A stretch of 64,000 bases of DNA from Desulfuromonadales bacterium (GCA_030145205.1 JAQYVZ010000005.1:1-64000); one strand, 5' to 3'. Positions 40,586 through 49,236 are shown, counted from the first letter of the stretch. The notes: a model not told the origin generated them from the sequence alone. Made by a program: numbers and translations.

Positions 40586-42424
40586 ATGAGCTATCTGAAT
40601 CTGACTCAGGCCGTTGCCGACCTGGAACAAACCGGACAGTTGATCCGCATCTCGGAGAAAGTCGATGCACGTCTCGAGATCGGCGTGATTCAACGCCGGG
40701 TCTACGAACGGGGCGGTCCGGCTTTACTCTTCACCCAGGTCAAGGGCTCCGACTTCCCGATGCTCGGCAACCTGTTCGGCACCATGGAGCGGGCACGCTA
40801 CCTGTTCCGCGACGCCCTGCCGCGCATCGAACGCCTGGTGGCGCTCAAGACCGACCCGTCGCAGGCACTGAAACAGCTCTTGCCGACACTCGGTCTGAGC
40901 CGCACTCTGCCGCACCTGCTGCCGCGCCGGACCTCCAACGGACCCCTGCTTTCCCATACGACCTCTCTGGCCGGACTGCCGCAACTGGTCTCCTGGCCGG
41001 ATGACGGCGGCGCCTTCATCACCCTGCCTCAGGTTTACAGTGAAGACCCGAACCGTCCCGGCTGGCGTGGCTCCAATCTCGGCATGTACCGGGTGCAGAT
41101 CTCCGGCAATGACTATGCCGCCGATGAAGCCGGCCTGCACTACCAGATTCATCGCGGTCTCGGTGTCCATCACGCCGCGGCTATCGCGAAGGGCAAACCG
41201 CTGCCGGTCAACGTCTTCGTCGGCGGGCCACCCAGCCTGACCATGGCGGCGGTGATGCCGCTGCCGGAGGGTATGCCTGAGCTCGCCTTCGCCGGTCTGC
41301 TCGGCGGACGTCAATTGCGCATGGTACGCACCCCCAATGGCCTGCTCGCCCCGGCAGAGGCCGACTTCTGCCTGGTCGGCCAGATCGACCCGCAGCGCAC
41401 CCTGCCGGAAGGGCCGTTCGGCGACCATCTTGGCTACTACAGCCTGGCCCACCCCTTTCCCGTGATGAAGGTCGATAAAGTCTACCATCGCCCCGGCGCC
41501 ATCTGGCCCTTTACCTCGGTCGGTCGGCCTCCCCAGGAGGACACCACCTTCGGTGACCTGATCCACGCCATGACCGGTCCGCTGGTACCCGACCTGGTGC
41601 CGGGCGTGCAAGCCGTGCAGGCCGTAGATGCCGCTGGCGTCCACCCGTTGCTGCTGGCGATCGGCAGTGAACGCTACACCCCCTACGCCGCGAACACGGG
41701 CCCACAGGAATTGCTGACTCAGGCGAACGCCCTGCTCGGTCAGGGGCAGTTGTCGCTGGCCAAGTACCTGTTGATCATTTCTGCAGACGATCAACCGATC
41801 CCTGACATTCACGACGGCCGCGCGTTTTTGACGCACCTGCTCGAGCGGATCGACTTCCGCCGGGACCTGCACTTTCAGACCACAACAACTATCGACACCC
41901 TCGACTACTCCGGCAGCGGCCTGAACCGTGGTTCTAAAGTGGTCATGGCCGCCGTCGGTCCGGCCAAGCGTTCCCTTGCTACAGAACTGCCGACTGACCT
42001 GTCCCTACCGGACGGCTTCAGCGTCCCGCAAGTGGCCGGCCCCGGCATCCTCACCCTCCAGGGCCCGGCATGGAGCGGCTCCCGCGGAGAAGCAGCAGCC
42101 GACCTTGACCGTTTCTGCCACGACCTCTCGCAATCCGATTCGTTGACCGGTTTCCCACTGATCGTGATTGTTGACGACAGCGAATTTACCGCCAGGACTC
42201 TTAATAATTTCCTTTGGGTGACCTTCACCCGCTCAGATCCGGCAAGTGACATCGGAGGCCTTGATGCTTTCACCCGGGCCAAGCACTGGGGCTGCAACGG
42301 CAGCTTGGTGATCGACGCTCGGATCAAGTCACACCACGCACCACCACTTATTGAAGACCCCGCCGTCGAACGTCGCGTTGACGCCCTCGGGGCTCCGGGA
42401 GGACCTTTGCATGGCCTTGTGTAA
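40586..42424 (+). CDS. UbiD family decarboxylase
   Basis: About 612 residues, the long form of the UbiD family that uses prenylated FMN for reversible decarboxylation of aromatic or unsaturated acids. Motifs include RGSNLGMYRVQISG, IHRGLGVHHAAA, VFVGGPPSLTMAAVMPLPEG and PEGPFGDHLGYYS, which holds the conserved Glu region; DDSEFTARTLNNFLWVTF near the C terminus is typical of the roughly 600-residue menaquinone-biosynthesis type. Menaquinone synthesis is the most likely role in an anaerobe, but the substrate cannot be read from sequence. MSYLNLTQ at 40586, after GAAGGG, is the chosen start. The 3' end overlaps the cysteine synthase by 14 bases. Confidence 0.88.
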   Translation: MSYLNLTQAVADLEQTGQLIRISEKVDARLEIGVIQRRVYERGGPALLFTQVKGSDFPMLGNLFGTMERARYLFRDALPRIERLVALKTDPSQALKQLLPTLGLSRTLPHLLPRRTSNGPLLSHTTSLAGLPQLVSWPDDGGAFITLPQVYSEDPNRPGWRGSNLGMYRVQISGNDYAADEAGLHYQIHRGLGVHHAAAIAKGKPLPVNVFVGGPPSLTMAAVMPLPEGMPELAFAGLLGGRQLRMVRTPNGLLAPAEADFCLVGQIDPQRTLPEGPFGDHLGYYSLAHPFPVMKVDKVYHRPGAIWPFTSVGRPPQEDTTFGDLIHAMTGPLVPDLVPGVQAVQAVDAAGVHPLLLAIGSERYTPYAANTGPQELLTQANALLGQGQLSLAKYLLIISADDQPIPDIHDGRAFLTHLLERIDFRRDLHFQTTTTIDTLDYSGSGLNRGSKVVMAAVGPAKRSLATELPTDLSLPDGFSVPQVAGPGILTLQGPAWSGSRGEAAADLDRFCHDLSQSDSLTGFPLIVIVDDSEFTARTLNNFLWVTFTRSDPASDIGGLDAFTRAKHWGCNGSLVIDARIKSHHAPPLIEDPAVERRVDALGAPGGPLHGLV

Positions 42425-43379
42425 ACCCGCAGAGCAGGCACCGTCTGTGACTGAACCTTCAACAAATGACTACAGTCTCCCCGCTGCCATCGGCAACACA
42501 CCCTTGGTGGCGTTGACCAATCTCAACCCGAATCCGGCAGTTCAATTACTGGCCAAACTGGAAGGCAACAACCCGGGCGGCTCGGTCAAGGACCGCACCG
42601 CCTGGTGGATGATTCGCCATGGCGAGCAAACCGGGCAGTTGACACACGACAAGGTAATTCTGGAGCCAACCTCTGGCAATACCGGAATCGCCCTGGCAAT
42701 GCTTGCGGCCTCACGAGGTTATCGGATCAAGCTGGTGATGCCCGCCTGTGTCAGCATGGAACGGCGCGCGATTCTCGAGGCCTATGGTGCGGAGTTGGTG
42801 CTGTCCCCGGCCGGAGAAGCCACTGATGGTGCCATTCGCCTGGCACACCGCATTCTGGAGGACAACCCGAATTGCTACTTCATGCCGAACCAGTACGCCA
42901 ACACGGCCAACCCGCAGGTTCATTACGAGACCACTGGTCCGGAGATTTATCGTCAGACCTGCGGCGCGGTGGATGTGTTTGTGGCCGGCCTCGGCACCTC
43001 TGGCACCCTGATGGGCATCGGTCGCTACTTGCACGAGCAGAAACCGGGTGTGCAGATCGTCGCCGTCGAACCGGTGGTCGGTCATGCCATTCAGGGGCTG
43101 AAAAACATGCAGGAAGCGATCGTACCCGACATCTACAACGAAGCCGAATTGGATCGTAAAATTGTCATCAATGATGAAGAGGCTTTTGAAATGTCGCGCA
43201 ACTTGGCCGCGCGCGAAGGAATTTTTGCCGGTATGTCGAGTGGCGCCGCAGTCGTCGGAGCATGCCAGATAGCACGCGAGATGAGCAGTGGAACCATCGT
43301 AGTTCTCTTGCCTGATCGCGGCGACCGCTACCTGAGCACAACCCTGTTCCGCTCTGTCTGTGCTCGTTGCCGGCCGTAG
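42411..43379 (+). CDS. cysM: Cysteine synthase (CysM type)
   Basis: PLP-dependent O-acetylserine sulfhydrylase, 322 residues. The PLP Lys is in GNNPGGSVKDRTA, the substrate loop is EPTSGNTGIALAM, and the phosphate-binding Gly loop is GLGTSGTLMGIG. The SVKDR and CVSMERRAILEAYGAE patterns agree with the CysK/CysM family; assignment to CysM rather than CysK is by overall similarity (about 0.7 sure). GGGAGGA lies 7 bases before the ATG, inside the end of the UbiD-type gene, so expression is coupled. The 15 N-terminal residues before the fold are variable. Confidence 0.92.
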   Translation: MALCKPAEQAPSVTEPSTNDYSLPAAIGNTPLVALTNLNPNPAVQLLAKLEGNNPGGSVKDRTAWWMIRHGEQTGQLTHDKVILEPTSGNTGIALAMLAASRGYRIKLVMPACVSMERRAILEAYGAELVLSPAGEATDGAIRLAHRILEDNPNCYFMPNQYANTANPQVHYETTGPEIYRQTCGAVDVFVAGLGTSGTLMGIGRYLHEQKPGVQIVAVEPVVGHAIQGLKNMQEAIVPDIYNEAELDRKIVINDEEAFEMSRNLAAREGIFAGMSSGAAVVGACQIAREMSSGTIVVLLPDRGDRYLSTTLFRSVCARCRP

Positions 43380-43395
43380 TACGTCGAGGTAAATC

Positions 43396-43740
43396 GTGAT
43401 TCCTGAGTTAATTAAACGCCGCGTCGAAGGACAGCTGGAGACTTTCTGTCTCCAGCATCGCGACAGGCTGGTTTGCCCTCATGTCGATCTGCAGACCTTC
43501 TGGGAGAAGGACGCCGTGACCCTGGAGGCCCGCGATGGCTGCAACCCGCCGCAGCCGATCGCCCGCTTCAGGTACAGCACTGACCTTGGACAGTGGTCAC
43601 TGTTCGCACCACACGACGCACCCGCGTGGCGACTCTGTCTCGATGTGCAGCCGTCTCTGAACCTGGAACGGCTGCTCACCTACCTGGAGAAGGACCCGCT
43701 GAACGTCTTCTGGCCTCCATCGTTTACCTGCTTTTCCTGA
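43396..43740 (+). CDS. DUF3024 family protein
   Basis: A 114-residue protein of unknown function. The pattern IARFRYSTDLGQWSLF followed by LNLERLLTYLEKDPLNVFWPP matches the DUF3024 layout (Pro-x-Ala-Arg-Phe-Arg-Tyr, Trp-x-Leu, then Leu-x-x-x-Asp-Pro-x-x-x-Phe-Trp). It starts with GTG at 43396 behind GAGGT, 16 bases after cysM, and probably shares its transcript. It converges with the ImcH-like cytochrome gene. Confidence 0.72.
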   Translation: MIPELIKRRVEGQLETFCLQHRDRLVCPHVDLQTFWEKDAVTLEARDGCNPPQPIARFRYSTDLGQWSLFAPHDAPAWRLCLDVQPSLNLERLLTYLEKDPLNVFWPPSFTCFS

Positions 43741-43841
43741 ATCGCCGAAGCAATTCAGGAAAAGCACTGCGTTCTGCTCAAGGAGCGCTGAGTCATGAGG
43801 CCGATTGTCACAGCACCACATTGCTCCGCCCCAACGTTTAT

Positions 43842-45284
43842 TTATTCCGTCTGCAAAACTTTAAGGATCTCTGGATCCTCTTCACCTTCGGCCAGCAGGG
43901 TATGGCAGAGATTGCAATCACCCGAGATGACGTTGCCATCCTCGTCTGCATGCATATCATCGTGACAGCGGAAGCAGCCGATATCGAAATCCTCGCCATG
44001 CCCGACGTGGTTGACGTAGGCGTCCCAACCAACCTTCATCAACGGGAAGACATTCTCCCGGTAAGCCTCCTGCGTACCCGTGATTGCCTTGGTCACCAGG
44101 TCTGACTGCACGTCGGGATAATGCTCCCGGTACCAATTGGTCAGCTCTGCGGCAATTGCTTCCCGTGCCTCATCCAGGCTGGCATAGTCAGCTGATACAG
44201 CCGCCAGGGCCTGCCGCTTGATATACGGCAGCGCCTGGGGAATCTTGCCCTCAACCATTTTCTGATCCAGGGCCTTGTCGGCCGGGACAAAGATGTGCGA
44301 CGGCCGATTGTGGCAGTCGATACAATCCATTTGGCGGGCTTCCGCACTCACTCCGGCCAATTGCTCATCAGCTTCCTCACTGCGGAAGACCGTCTCGCTG
44401 CCATCCTGCCGGGTTAGCCGCACTTCTGGAATAACCATGCGGCTGTGGTCGGTGGCGAGATACGTAATCTTGTTCTCGGCGGCCACATGCCAGTGAATAC
44501 CGTGCGACTGCTTGGCGCTGTCGCCGGCACTCCCGATCTTCATCAGCATGACGTCATGGACCCGGGTGTTGTCTTCATCCGGCATGAATCGGTTGACCAC
44601 ATTCAGGGTGTCGCCATGGAAAAGCTCTGGCCGGTGGCACTTTTCACAGGTGTCCCTCGCCGGGCGCAGTCCATGGACCGGCGTTTCAATCGGGGTCGGG
44701 TAGGTATTGGCGACCACCGCCACCAACTGCCGCGCCCCTGAGATCTTCGACTTAACGAACCAGTCGGCACCTGGTCCGATATGGCATTCGACGCAACCGA
44801 CCCGGGAGTGAGGCGAATTCTGGAAGGCGGTAAACTCCGGCTCCATCACCGTATGGCAGAACTGTCCACAAAATGCCGTCGACTCCATGTAGTGATACGC
44901 CCGATAAAGAAACAGACTGAACACCACGAAATTGATCGATGTCAGCAACACGATCAGGTAGACGTTCTTGCGCATCCGGTTGAACATCCCCGGCTCGGTA
45001 AAATACTTCGAAAGATAGCTCAGAGTGAACAAGTGCGTCTCATGCTTACCGCGAAAGAAGAATGCGCCGATAAAGATGAGGGCCAGACCAAACAGAAAAG
45101 CCGGTCCGAGCAACAGATAGACCGCCGCCCCGAAGTAAGGGTTGGCAATATGCAGCAGGGTGTCAGCGATCATGTAGCCAAGCAGAAAGGGAGCCGACAT
45201 AGTGCAGATCAGGGCACCAAACATGGAGACCCGGCTGCGGCCCATCCCCAGGAAAAAGTCCTTGACCATCTCAAATTGTCCCAT
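43842..45284 (-). CDS. ImcH-like inner-membrane NapC/NirT-family multihaem cytochrome c
   Basis: About 480 residues. Three N-terminal membrane segments are visible (FGALICTMSAPFLLGYMI, AVYLLLGPAFLFGLALIF, VYLIVLLTSINFVVFSLFL), then a periplasmic haem domain. Haem sites are CGQFCH (spacing CxxxCH), CVECH, CEKCH, CIDCH, CFRCH and CNLCH: six in all. Three membrane helices plus a NapC/NirT domain is the layout described for Geobacter ImcH, a quinol oxidase used with high-potential acceptors; ImcH is reported with seven haems, so equivalence is tentative. The ATG at 45284 has AAGGAGG five bases upstream. A CCTCAC/GTGAGG hairpin lies in the leader. Independent of the next cytochrome, which has its own terminator. 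Confidence 0.85.
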   Translation of the reverse strand: MGQFEMVKDFFLGMGRSRVSMFGALICTMSAPFLLGYMIADTLLHIANPYFGAAVYLLLGPAFLFGLALIFIGAFFFRGKHETHLFTLSYLSKYFTEPGMFNRMRKNVYLIVLLTSINFVVFSLFLYRAYHYMESTAFCGQFCHTVMEPEFTAFQNSPHSRVGCVECHIGPGADWFVKSKISGARQLVAVVANTYPTPIETPVHGLRPARDTCEKCHRPELFHGDTLNVVNRFMPDEDNTRVHDVMLMKIGSAGDSAKQSHGIHWHVAAENKITYLATDHSRMVIPEVRLTRQDGSETVFRSEEADEQLAGVSAEARQMDCIDCHNRPSHIFVPADKALDQKMVEGKIPQALPYIKRQALAAVSADYASLDEAREAIAAELTNWYREHYPDVQSDLVTKAITGTQEAYRENVFPLMKVGWDAYVNHVGHGEDFDIGCFRCHDDMHADEDGNVISGDCNLCHTLLAEGEEDPEILKVLQTE

Positions 45285-45301
45285 TTTTACCTCCTTCAAA
45301 G

Positions 45302-45379
45302 CCTCACTTGTGTGAGGAACCCAAAAGATTAATGCAGATTAGATTATTTTTTAATCTTTAGTACCAAGAATTTAATCTT
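45302..45379 (-). promoter_or_regulatory. Leader hairpin and repeated AAGATTAA sites upstream of the ImcH-like gene
   Basis: CCTCAC-TTGT-GTGAGG (45302-45317) forms a hairpin just before the ribosome site. Beyond it AAAGATTAA (45324-45332) and TTAATCTTT (45351-45359) form a 9-bp inverted repeat 18 bases apart, and TTAATCTT recurs at 45372-45379. Three copies in 60 bases suggest a regulator-binding region; the AT-rich context weakens this. Confidence 0.4.
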
Positions 45380-45448
45380 CACTTTACATAAAATAAACAA
45401 CAACTTACAACATTAATTATTTTTTATAAACAAATTTTAACTTTTACG

Positions 45449-45477
45449 TTGACATAAAAACTTTCTAATGTTAAGGT
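45449..45477 (+). promoter_or_regulatory. Putative promoter of the small membrane protein gene
   Basis: TTGACA (45449-45454), 17-base spacer, TAAGGT (45472-45477), 70 bases before the ATG at 45547. Confidence 0.45.
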
Positions 45478-45546
45478 TTAGTCAACTTAAACGGAAAGTA
45501 AACACCACATTTTAATATTTGCAGCATTCACGCAAAGGAGATCACC

Positions 45547-45693
45547 ATGAAAACTCAAACGACCATGATGGATACCATCAAAACCAGTTACCTCGCCGTC
45601 ATCCTGGGCATCCTCGGCGTGTTCGCAGTGATTTCCGCAATTCTGATCGCGTGGCCGGCCTTGGCCTACATGGCAGCCAAGCTGTTCAATTGA
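45547..45693 (+). CDS. 48-residue single-span membrane protein
   Basis: Short open frame MKTQTTMMDTIKTSYLAVIL..., ending AAKLFN. Residues 15-43 form one hydrophobic span (LAVILGILGVFAVISAILIAW). AAAGGAG lies 5-6 bases before the ATG, a promoter-like sequence lies upstream and a strong terminator follows 25 bases after the stop, so a dedicated transcript is well supported. It lies divergently between two inner-membrane cytochrome genes. I do not recognise a family; a role as a small accessory subunit or stabiliser of a cytochrome complex is inference. Confidence 0.75.
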   Translation: MKTQTTMMDTIKTSYLAVILGILGVFAVISAILIAWPALAYMAAKLFN

Positions 45694-45716
45694 TCCTGCG
45701 AATTACCTGTAGTCAC

Positions 45717-45755
45717 AAAAGGCCGCATCCCTGGTGGATGCGGCCTTTTCTTTTT
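45717..45755 (+). terminator. Terminator of the small membrane protein gene
   Basis: AAAAGGCCGCATCC-CTGGT-GGATGCGGCCTTTTC followed by TTTTT; a stem of about 14 bp. Confidence 0.95.
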
Positions 45756-45775
45756 CAGGGTGCTCACAGCATAAC

Positions 45776-45806
45776 AAAAAAGCGGGCCCTCGGATAGAAG
45801 GCCCGC
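45776..45806 (-). terminator. Terminator of the eight-haem cytochrome gene
   Basis: On the minus strand GCGGGCC-N11-GGCCCGC is followed by a run of T (the A-run at 45776-45781). Confidence 0.88.
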
Positions 45807-45835
45807 CCGGTTTAAGAAACATTGCGCATGCGCGA

Positions 45836-46996
45836 CTACCAGACTTTGTCCAGCTGAACCATCGTCAGCTCAAAATCCTTTTTCACGGCATCAAGCACTT
45901 CAACCGCATACTCGTAATTGTGGACGCTGTTGGTGCCGTCATTACGGATAAACTTCAAGTTAAAAACAGCTCGTTCGTAAATCTTCCAGGCCTCTGCCGT
46001 ATTGCGTTTGGCAATATCGGCCTCAGTCAGAGCTTCTTCAACCTCGATGCGAATCTTCTTGAGTTCATGGACTGCAAGCTCGGTTTCGTCGCCCCACTCG
46101 TTAAAGACATCAACATAGCTCGCATCATCATGACAGTCAGCGCAGGAGGACGCCGAGGGTCGATACAGGCCGCGATCGATACCAGTATGGCAATCGAGGC
46201 AGGTCATATCAGCCTCATCTCCATACATCATGCTGGGAATGCTATCGACACCAATAGCACCTTCGCCGCTGTTCATCTCATACTGCGACTGGTGGCAGGT
46301 GTCACAGTCAGACATCTGCGGGGCTTCATCCGGGTACTCTGCATGGCAGGCCAGGCAGAAATTCATCCGGTCCGTTTTGGTTCCCGGGTTGTGAACAACC
46401 CCGAAGTGGCAATCGTTGCACGCCAACTCGAACCCTTCGATATGCATGGCATGATCAAACTGGGTTCCACCAACATTGGTCTCCATCATGATATCCGGCA
46501 GGCCTTTGTGCTCTCGGAACTCCGGGTTAACCACATCGTCGAGCATCCGCATATGGATCAGCTTCATCGGTCCGACAGTATTCTCGCGCACAGTCTGGTT
46601 GCCTTCGTCAGAGTGGCAGAACAGACACTGCCAGTCGGGCACCAGGTCGTGCGGATTCTGCAGAATCTCCAGCTTTTCCTCCCGAGAGATGGTGAACTGC
46701 ATGTAAGTGTCTTTCAAGCCACCCATCTTCGCTTTTACGTAGCCAAACACTCCAGGCCGACCGTGGCAGTCAAGACAGGTGACACCTGCTTCACCATGGG
46801 CGGAATGCTCCCAGGAATCAACTTCTGCTAGCGGGCCAAAACCTTTGGCAGGATGACAAAGGTGACAGAATTCAGGTTCGGAGGTCAGGTGCAGGATCTG
46901 CACGTTGATGAAACCGAAGAACACGATAAAGGCAACTGCAAAAAGCGTAAACAGGACCAAGTGTCTTTTACACCAATCGAGTATTCTCTTCAGCAT
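45836..46996 (-). CDS. NapC/NrfH-like membrane-anchored eight-haem cytochrome c
   Basis: About 386 residues. One N-terminal membrane anchor (LVLFTLFAVAFIVFFGFINV) is followed by a periplasmic domain with eight CxxCH sites: CHLCH, CLDCH, CLFCH, CNDCH, CLACH, CDTCH, CLDCH and CADCH. The first section (SEPEFCHLCHPAKG...SAHGEAGVTCLDCHGRPG) resembles NapC/NrfH quinol-oxidising cytochromes. The last 90 residues have no haem sites and are predicted helical and charged (VHELKKIRIEVEEALTEADIAKRNTAEAW), like cytochromes with a C-terminal helical bundle. The ATG at 46996 (MLKRILDWCK) has AGGGAG upstream; the frame is open further upstream. A quinol-to-periplasm electron carrier role is inferred. Confidence 0.88.
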   Translation of the reverse strand: MLKRILDWCKRHLVLFTLFAVAFIVFFGFINVQILHLTSEPEFCHLCHPAKGFGPLAEVDSWEHSAHGEAGVTCLDCHGRPGVFGYVKAKMGGLKDTYMQFTISREEKLEILQNPHDLVPDWQCLFCHSDEGNQTVRENTVGPMKLIHMRMLDDVVNPEFREHKGLPDIMMETNVGGTQFDHAMHIEGFELACNDCHFGVVHNPGTKTDRMNFCLACHAEYPDEAPQMSDCDTCHQSQYEMNSGEGAIGVDSIPSMMYGDEADMTCLDCHTGIDRGLYRPSASSCADCHDDASYVDVFNEWGDETELAVHELKKIRIEVEEALTEADIAKRNTAEAWKIYERAVFNLKFIRNDGTNSVHNYEYAVEVLDAVKKDFELTMVQLDKVW

Positions 46997-47180
46997 AATC
47001 TCCCTCTGGCAGCAGGCACAGGAAGCCAAGTGTCTTCCTGTGAGTTCTTGGGATTATTTACTAGCAAACCGGTGTATATTAACCTACGGTCAACCCTGAT
47101 GCAACAAAAACCATATATATTAAACTGTTAAACTATATTAATTCACGTCAGCTAAGTCACGACACCCCCCATTAAACCAC

Positions 47181-47216
47181 AAAAAAAGAGGGCTGCCAGG
47201 ATGGCAGCCCTCTTTC
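47181..47216 (-). terminator. Terminator of the cbcL-like gene
   Basis: AAAGAGGGCTGCC-AGGAT-GGCAGCCCTCTTT, a 13-bp perfect stem with a T-run on the minus strand from the A-run at 47181-47187. It works in either direction in principle. Confidence 0.95.
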
Positions 47217-47240
47217 AGGTTTATTTCATGGACGCAGCGA

Positions 47241-49100
47241 CTAGTGCCCGCCGCCCGCCATGAAGGCAAAGATCATCAGGAACAGACAACCGATACCGGT
47301 AAACACGGCAATATAGCCGAAGGTTTTGAAGCAGAAGTCGTAGAGAGCGCCGCTGGTTTTCTTGCAGACAAACTCTTCGGTGATGCCCTCTTCTTCGTAG
47401 CGCCGCCACTGATCGCCGCGCTCTTCGATGAACTCTTCTTTCGGCAACTGGCCGTTGAAGATAACAAAGTCCATCGGGAACTTCTCCGGCCGTCCATGGG
47501 TATTGAAGAAATGGACAGTGAAGATGAAGCCGGTCGCCAGCAGCGCCTCGTCCGAGTGGACGATCGTGGCCACGTTGAACGCCCAGCCCGGCAGGAAGTA
47601 GCCGAAGAACTCCGGGAACCAGAGCATCAGACCGGAGCCGCCGATGGCAAACATACCCCAGAAGACGGCGAGGAAGTCGAATTTCTCCCAGTAAGTCCAG
47701 CGCTCGAAGGTCGGCTTCGGCCCCATGAACAGGAACCAGCGGACCATGTCAGTCACGTCCTGAATATCACGCAGGTTCGGGCAGAGAGAGTCAGGACCGA
47801 ACAGGCGCTTCAACCAGTTACCCCGCGGCTTCTTGTTCACGAACAGGAAGTCGAAGCTGAGGATCAAAGCCGACAGGAAGTAGTAGAAGGTCAGGACAGC
47901 ACAACCACGGTGGATCAGACCGGCGTAGTAGGTCCCACCGAAGAAGTCCATCATGACTTGAGCCCAGTGCTGACTGCTGAATTTGAGCGGCAGACCGGTC
48001 AGGGTCAGGCCAAGGAAGCTGATGATCACCGTCAGGTGCAGGAAGATGTGCCGATTAGTGAAGCGCACGTACTGCTTGTGCGGCTCAGTAATATGGTGCT
48101 CTTCATCGCTGCGGTGCATCGTTGCCACTTTTTCACGGTTTTCGATGAAGCCACGGATCATCCAGAGCAGGGTATGGATCCAGAAGACGGCAAAGGTCCC
48201 GAGCAGCAGACCGGTCATACCCCACAGGGTATAGAACTGGATCGGGTAGTTCTCGCTGTCATGCGGATCGCCGTGGGAATCGAACCGGGCAAACAGGGAC
48301 GTGGCGTTTTCATGACACTGGGCGCAGGTTCCGACAAGGTTATCCTCATGCACACTCGAGCTGGGATCATCCTGCGGCAGAGCCATGTGCGAGGTATGGC
48401 AGTCTGCACAACCAGCAGCCTTTTCCGGGAAGCCGAGCCGGTAGTTCTTGCCATGGTAGCTGGCCATATAGGTCTCAACCGCGACGTTGAAGACGCCGTT
48501 GCGCTCCATCATCTCCTTGTCGGCATGACAGGTCAGGCAGACGCGGGTGTGGAATTCACGGTTGATATGACTGTTGGGGTCACCAAGCTCCTCAACCTTG
48601 TGCAGGCCGTGGCAGTCGTGGCAGGCCGCCGAGTCCTGGTTGCCGGCATAAACCGCTTTACCGTGTGAGGACTCGAGGTAGTCTTCATGATCATCGTGAC
48701 AGGTCGTACAGGTTGTGATCGCCTTGGTCTTGTCACCATCCCAGGAGGTGTGGGCATGAATCTCGCTATGGCAGTCGGTACAGCCCACTTCGTTCAGCAT
48801 GTGGACGCCGGAGAAGTGCTCGCTGGCAACCTGCTTGTGGCAGATGACGCAGTTCGGCTCCTCGGGCATGACGTCGCCCTCCATGTGGGCGTCAAGCGAG
48901 GTGATGCCGGTGTGACAACTGGTGCAGGCGTTCTGGCCATGTACTGAGGCACCATACTCGACCGGGGAGACCACGTCATCGTGGCATTCAAGGCATGTTT
49001 CGGCGGCATAGGCCATGCCATTTTCCGCCAGTGCGGGCAAGCTCGTAGCCACAAGCATGGCCAGAGCCAGAAGCACCAGAGCGAGACTTCTGCGGATCAT
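47241..49100 (-). CDS. cbcL: CbcL-type cytochrome: nine c-haems plus diheme cytochrome b domain
   Basis: A 619-residue fusion. Signal peptide (LALVLLALAMLVATSLPALA), then nine CxxCH sites (CLECH, CTSCH, CVICH, CTDCH, CTTCH, CHDCH, CLTCH, CADCH, CAQCH) in the first 285 residues. The rest is a FdnI/HydC-like cytochrome b domain with about five membrane spans (YTLWGMTGLLLGTFAVFWIH, HIFLHLTVIISFLGLTLTG, GCAVLTFYYFLSALILSF and others) carrying His ligands. Nine c-haems plus a HydC/FdnI domain is exactly the description of Geobacter CbcL, an inner-membrane quinol oxidase needed for low-potential electron acceptors. GGAGG lies just upstream of the ATG. Its promoter region carries a clear inverted repeat. 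Confidence 0.9.
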   Translation of the reverse strand: MIRRSLALVLLALAMLVATSLPALAENGMAYAAETCLECHDDVVSPVEYGASVHGQNACTSCHTGITSLDAHMEGDVMPEEPNCVICHKQVASEHFSGVHMLNEVGCTDCHSEIHAHTSWDGDKTKAITTCTTCHDDHEDYLESSHGKAVYAGNQDSAACHDCHGLHKVEELGDPNSHINREFHTRVCLTCHADKEMMERNGVFNVAVETYMASYHGKNYRLGFPEKAAGCADCHTSHMALPQDDPSSSVHEDNLVGTCAQCHENATSLFARFDSHGDPHDSENYPIQFYTLWGMTGLLLGTFAVFWIHTLLWMIRGFIENREKVATMHRSDEEHHITEPHKQYVRFTNRHIFLHLTVIISFLGLTLTGLPLKFSSQHWAQVMMDFFGGTYYAGLIHRGCAVLTFYYFLSALILSFDFLFVNKKPRGNWLKRLFGPDSLCPNLRDIQDVTDMVRWFLFMGPKPTFERWTYWEKFDFLAVFWGMFAIGGSGLMLWFPEFFGYFLPGWAFNVATIVHSDEALLATGFIFTVHFFNTHGRPEKFPMDFVIFNGQLPKEEFIEERGDQWRRYEEEGITEEFVCKKTSGALYDFCFKTFGYIAVFTGIGCLFLMIFAFMAGGGH

Positions 49101-49213
49101 TAGACAACCTCCTGTTGATGGCAGATACAGGTTCGTGCGTTACACAGCACCAGACCAAATTCGTAAAATACCGTTATAAATGTAAATTTCCCAACGAAAT
49201 TAGAGACTTCTAA

Positions 49214-49236
49214 GGTGTATAAAATTAGTATACACC
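49214..49236. promoter_or_regulatory. Operator-like inverted repeat upstream of cbcL
   Basis: GGTGTATA-AAATTAG-TATACACC, perfect 8-bp arms. It lies 114 bases before the cbcL start and just downstream of a -35/-10 pair. The half-site GGTGTATA occurs again at 47071-47078, upstream of the eight-haem cytochrome gene, which suggests a shared regulator. Confidence 0.6.

Noticed and set aside
42351-43379. Longer cysteine synthase start at 42351
   Set aside because: The ATG at 42411 has GGGAGGA at the right distance and begins near the conserved fold; the extension lies inside the upstream gene without a ribosome site.
47244-48668. 474-codon plus-strand open frame opposite cbcL
   Set aside because: Antisense of a gene with nine haem motifs and membrane spans; no ribosome site or family pattern.
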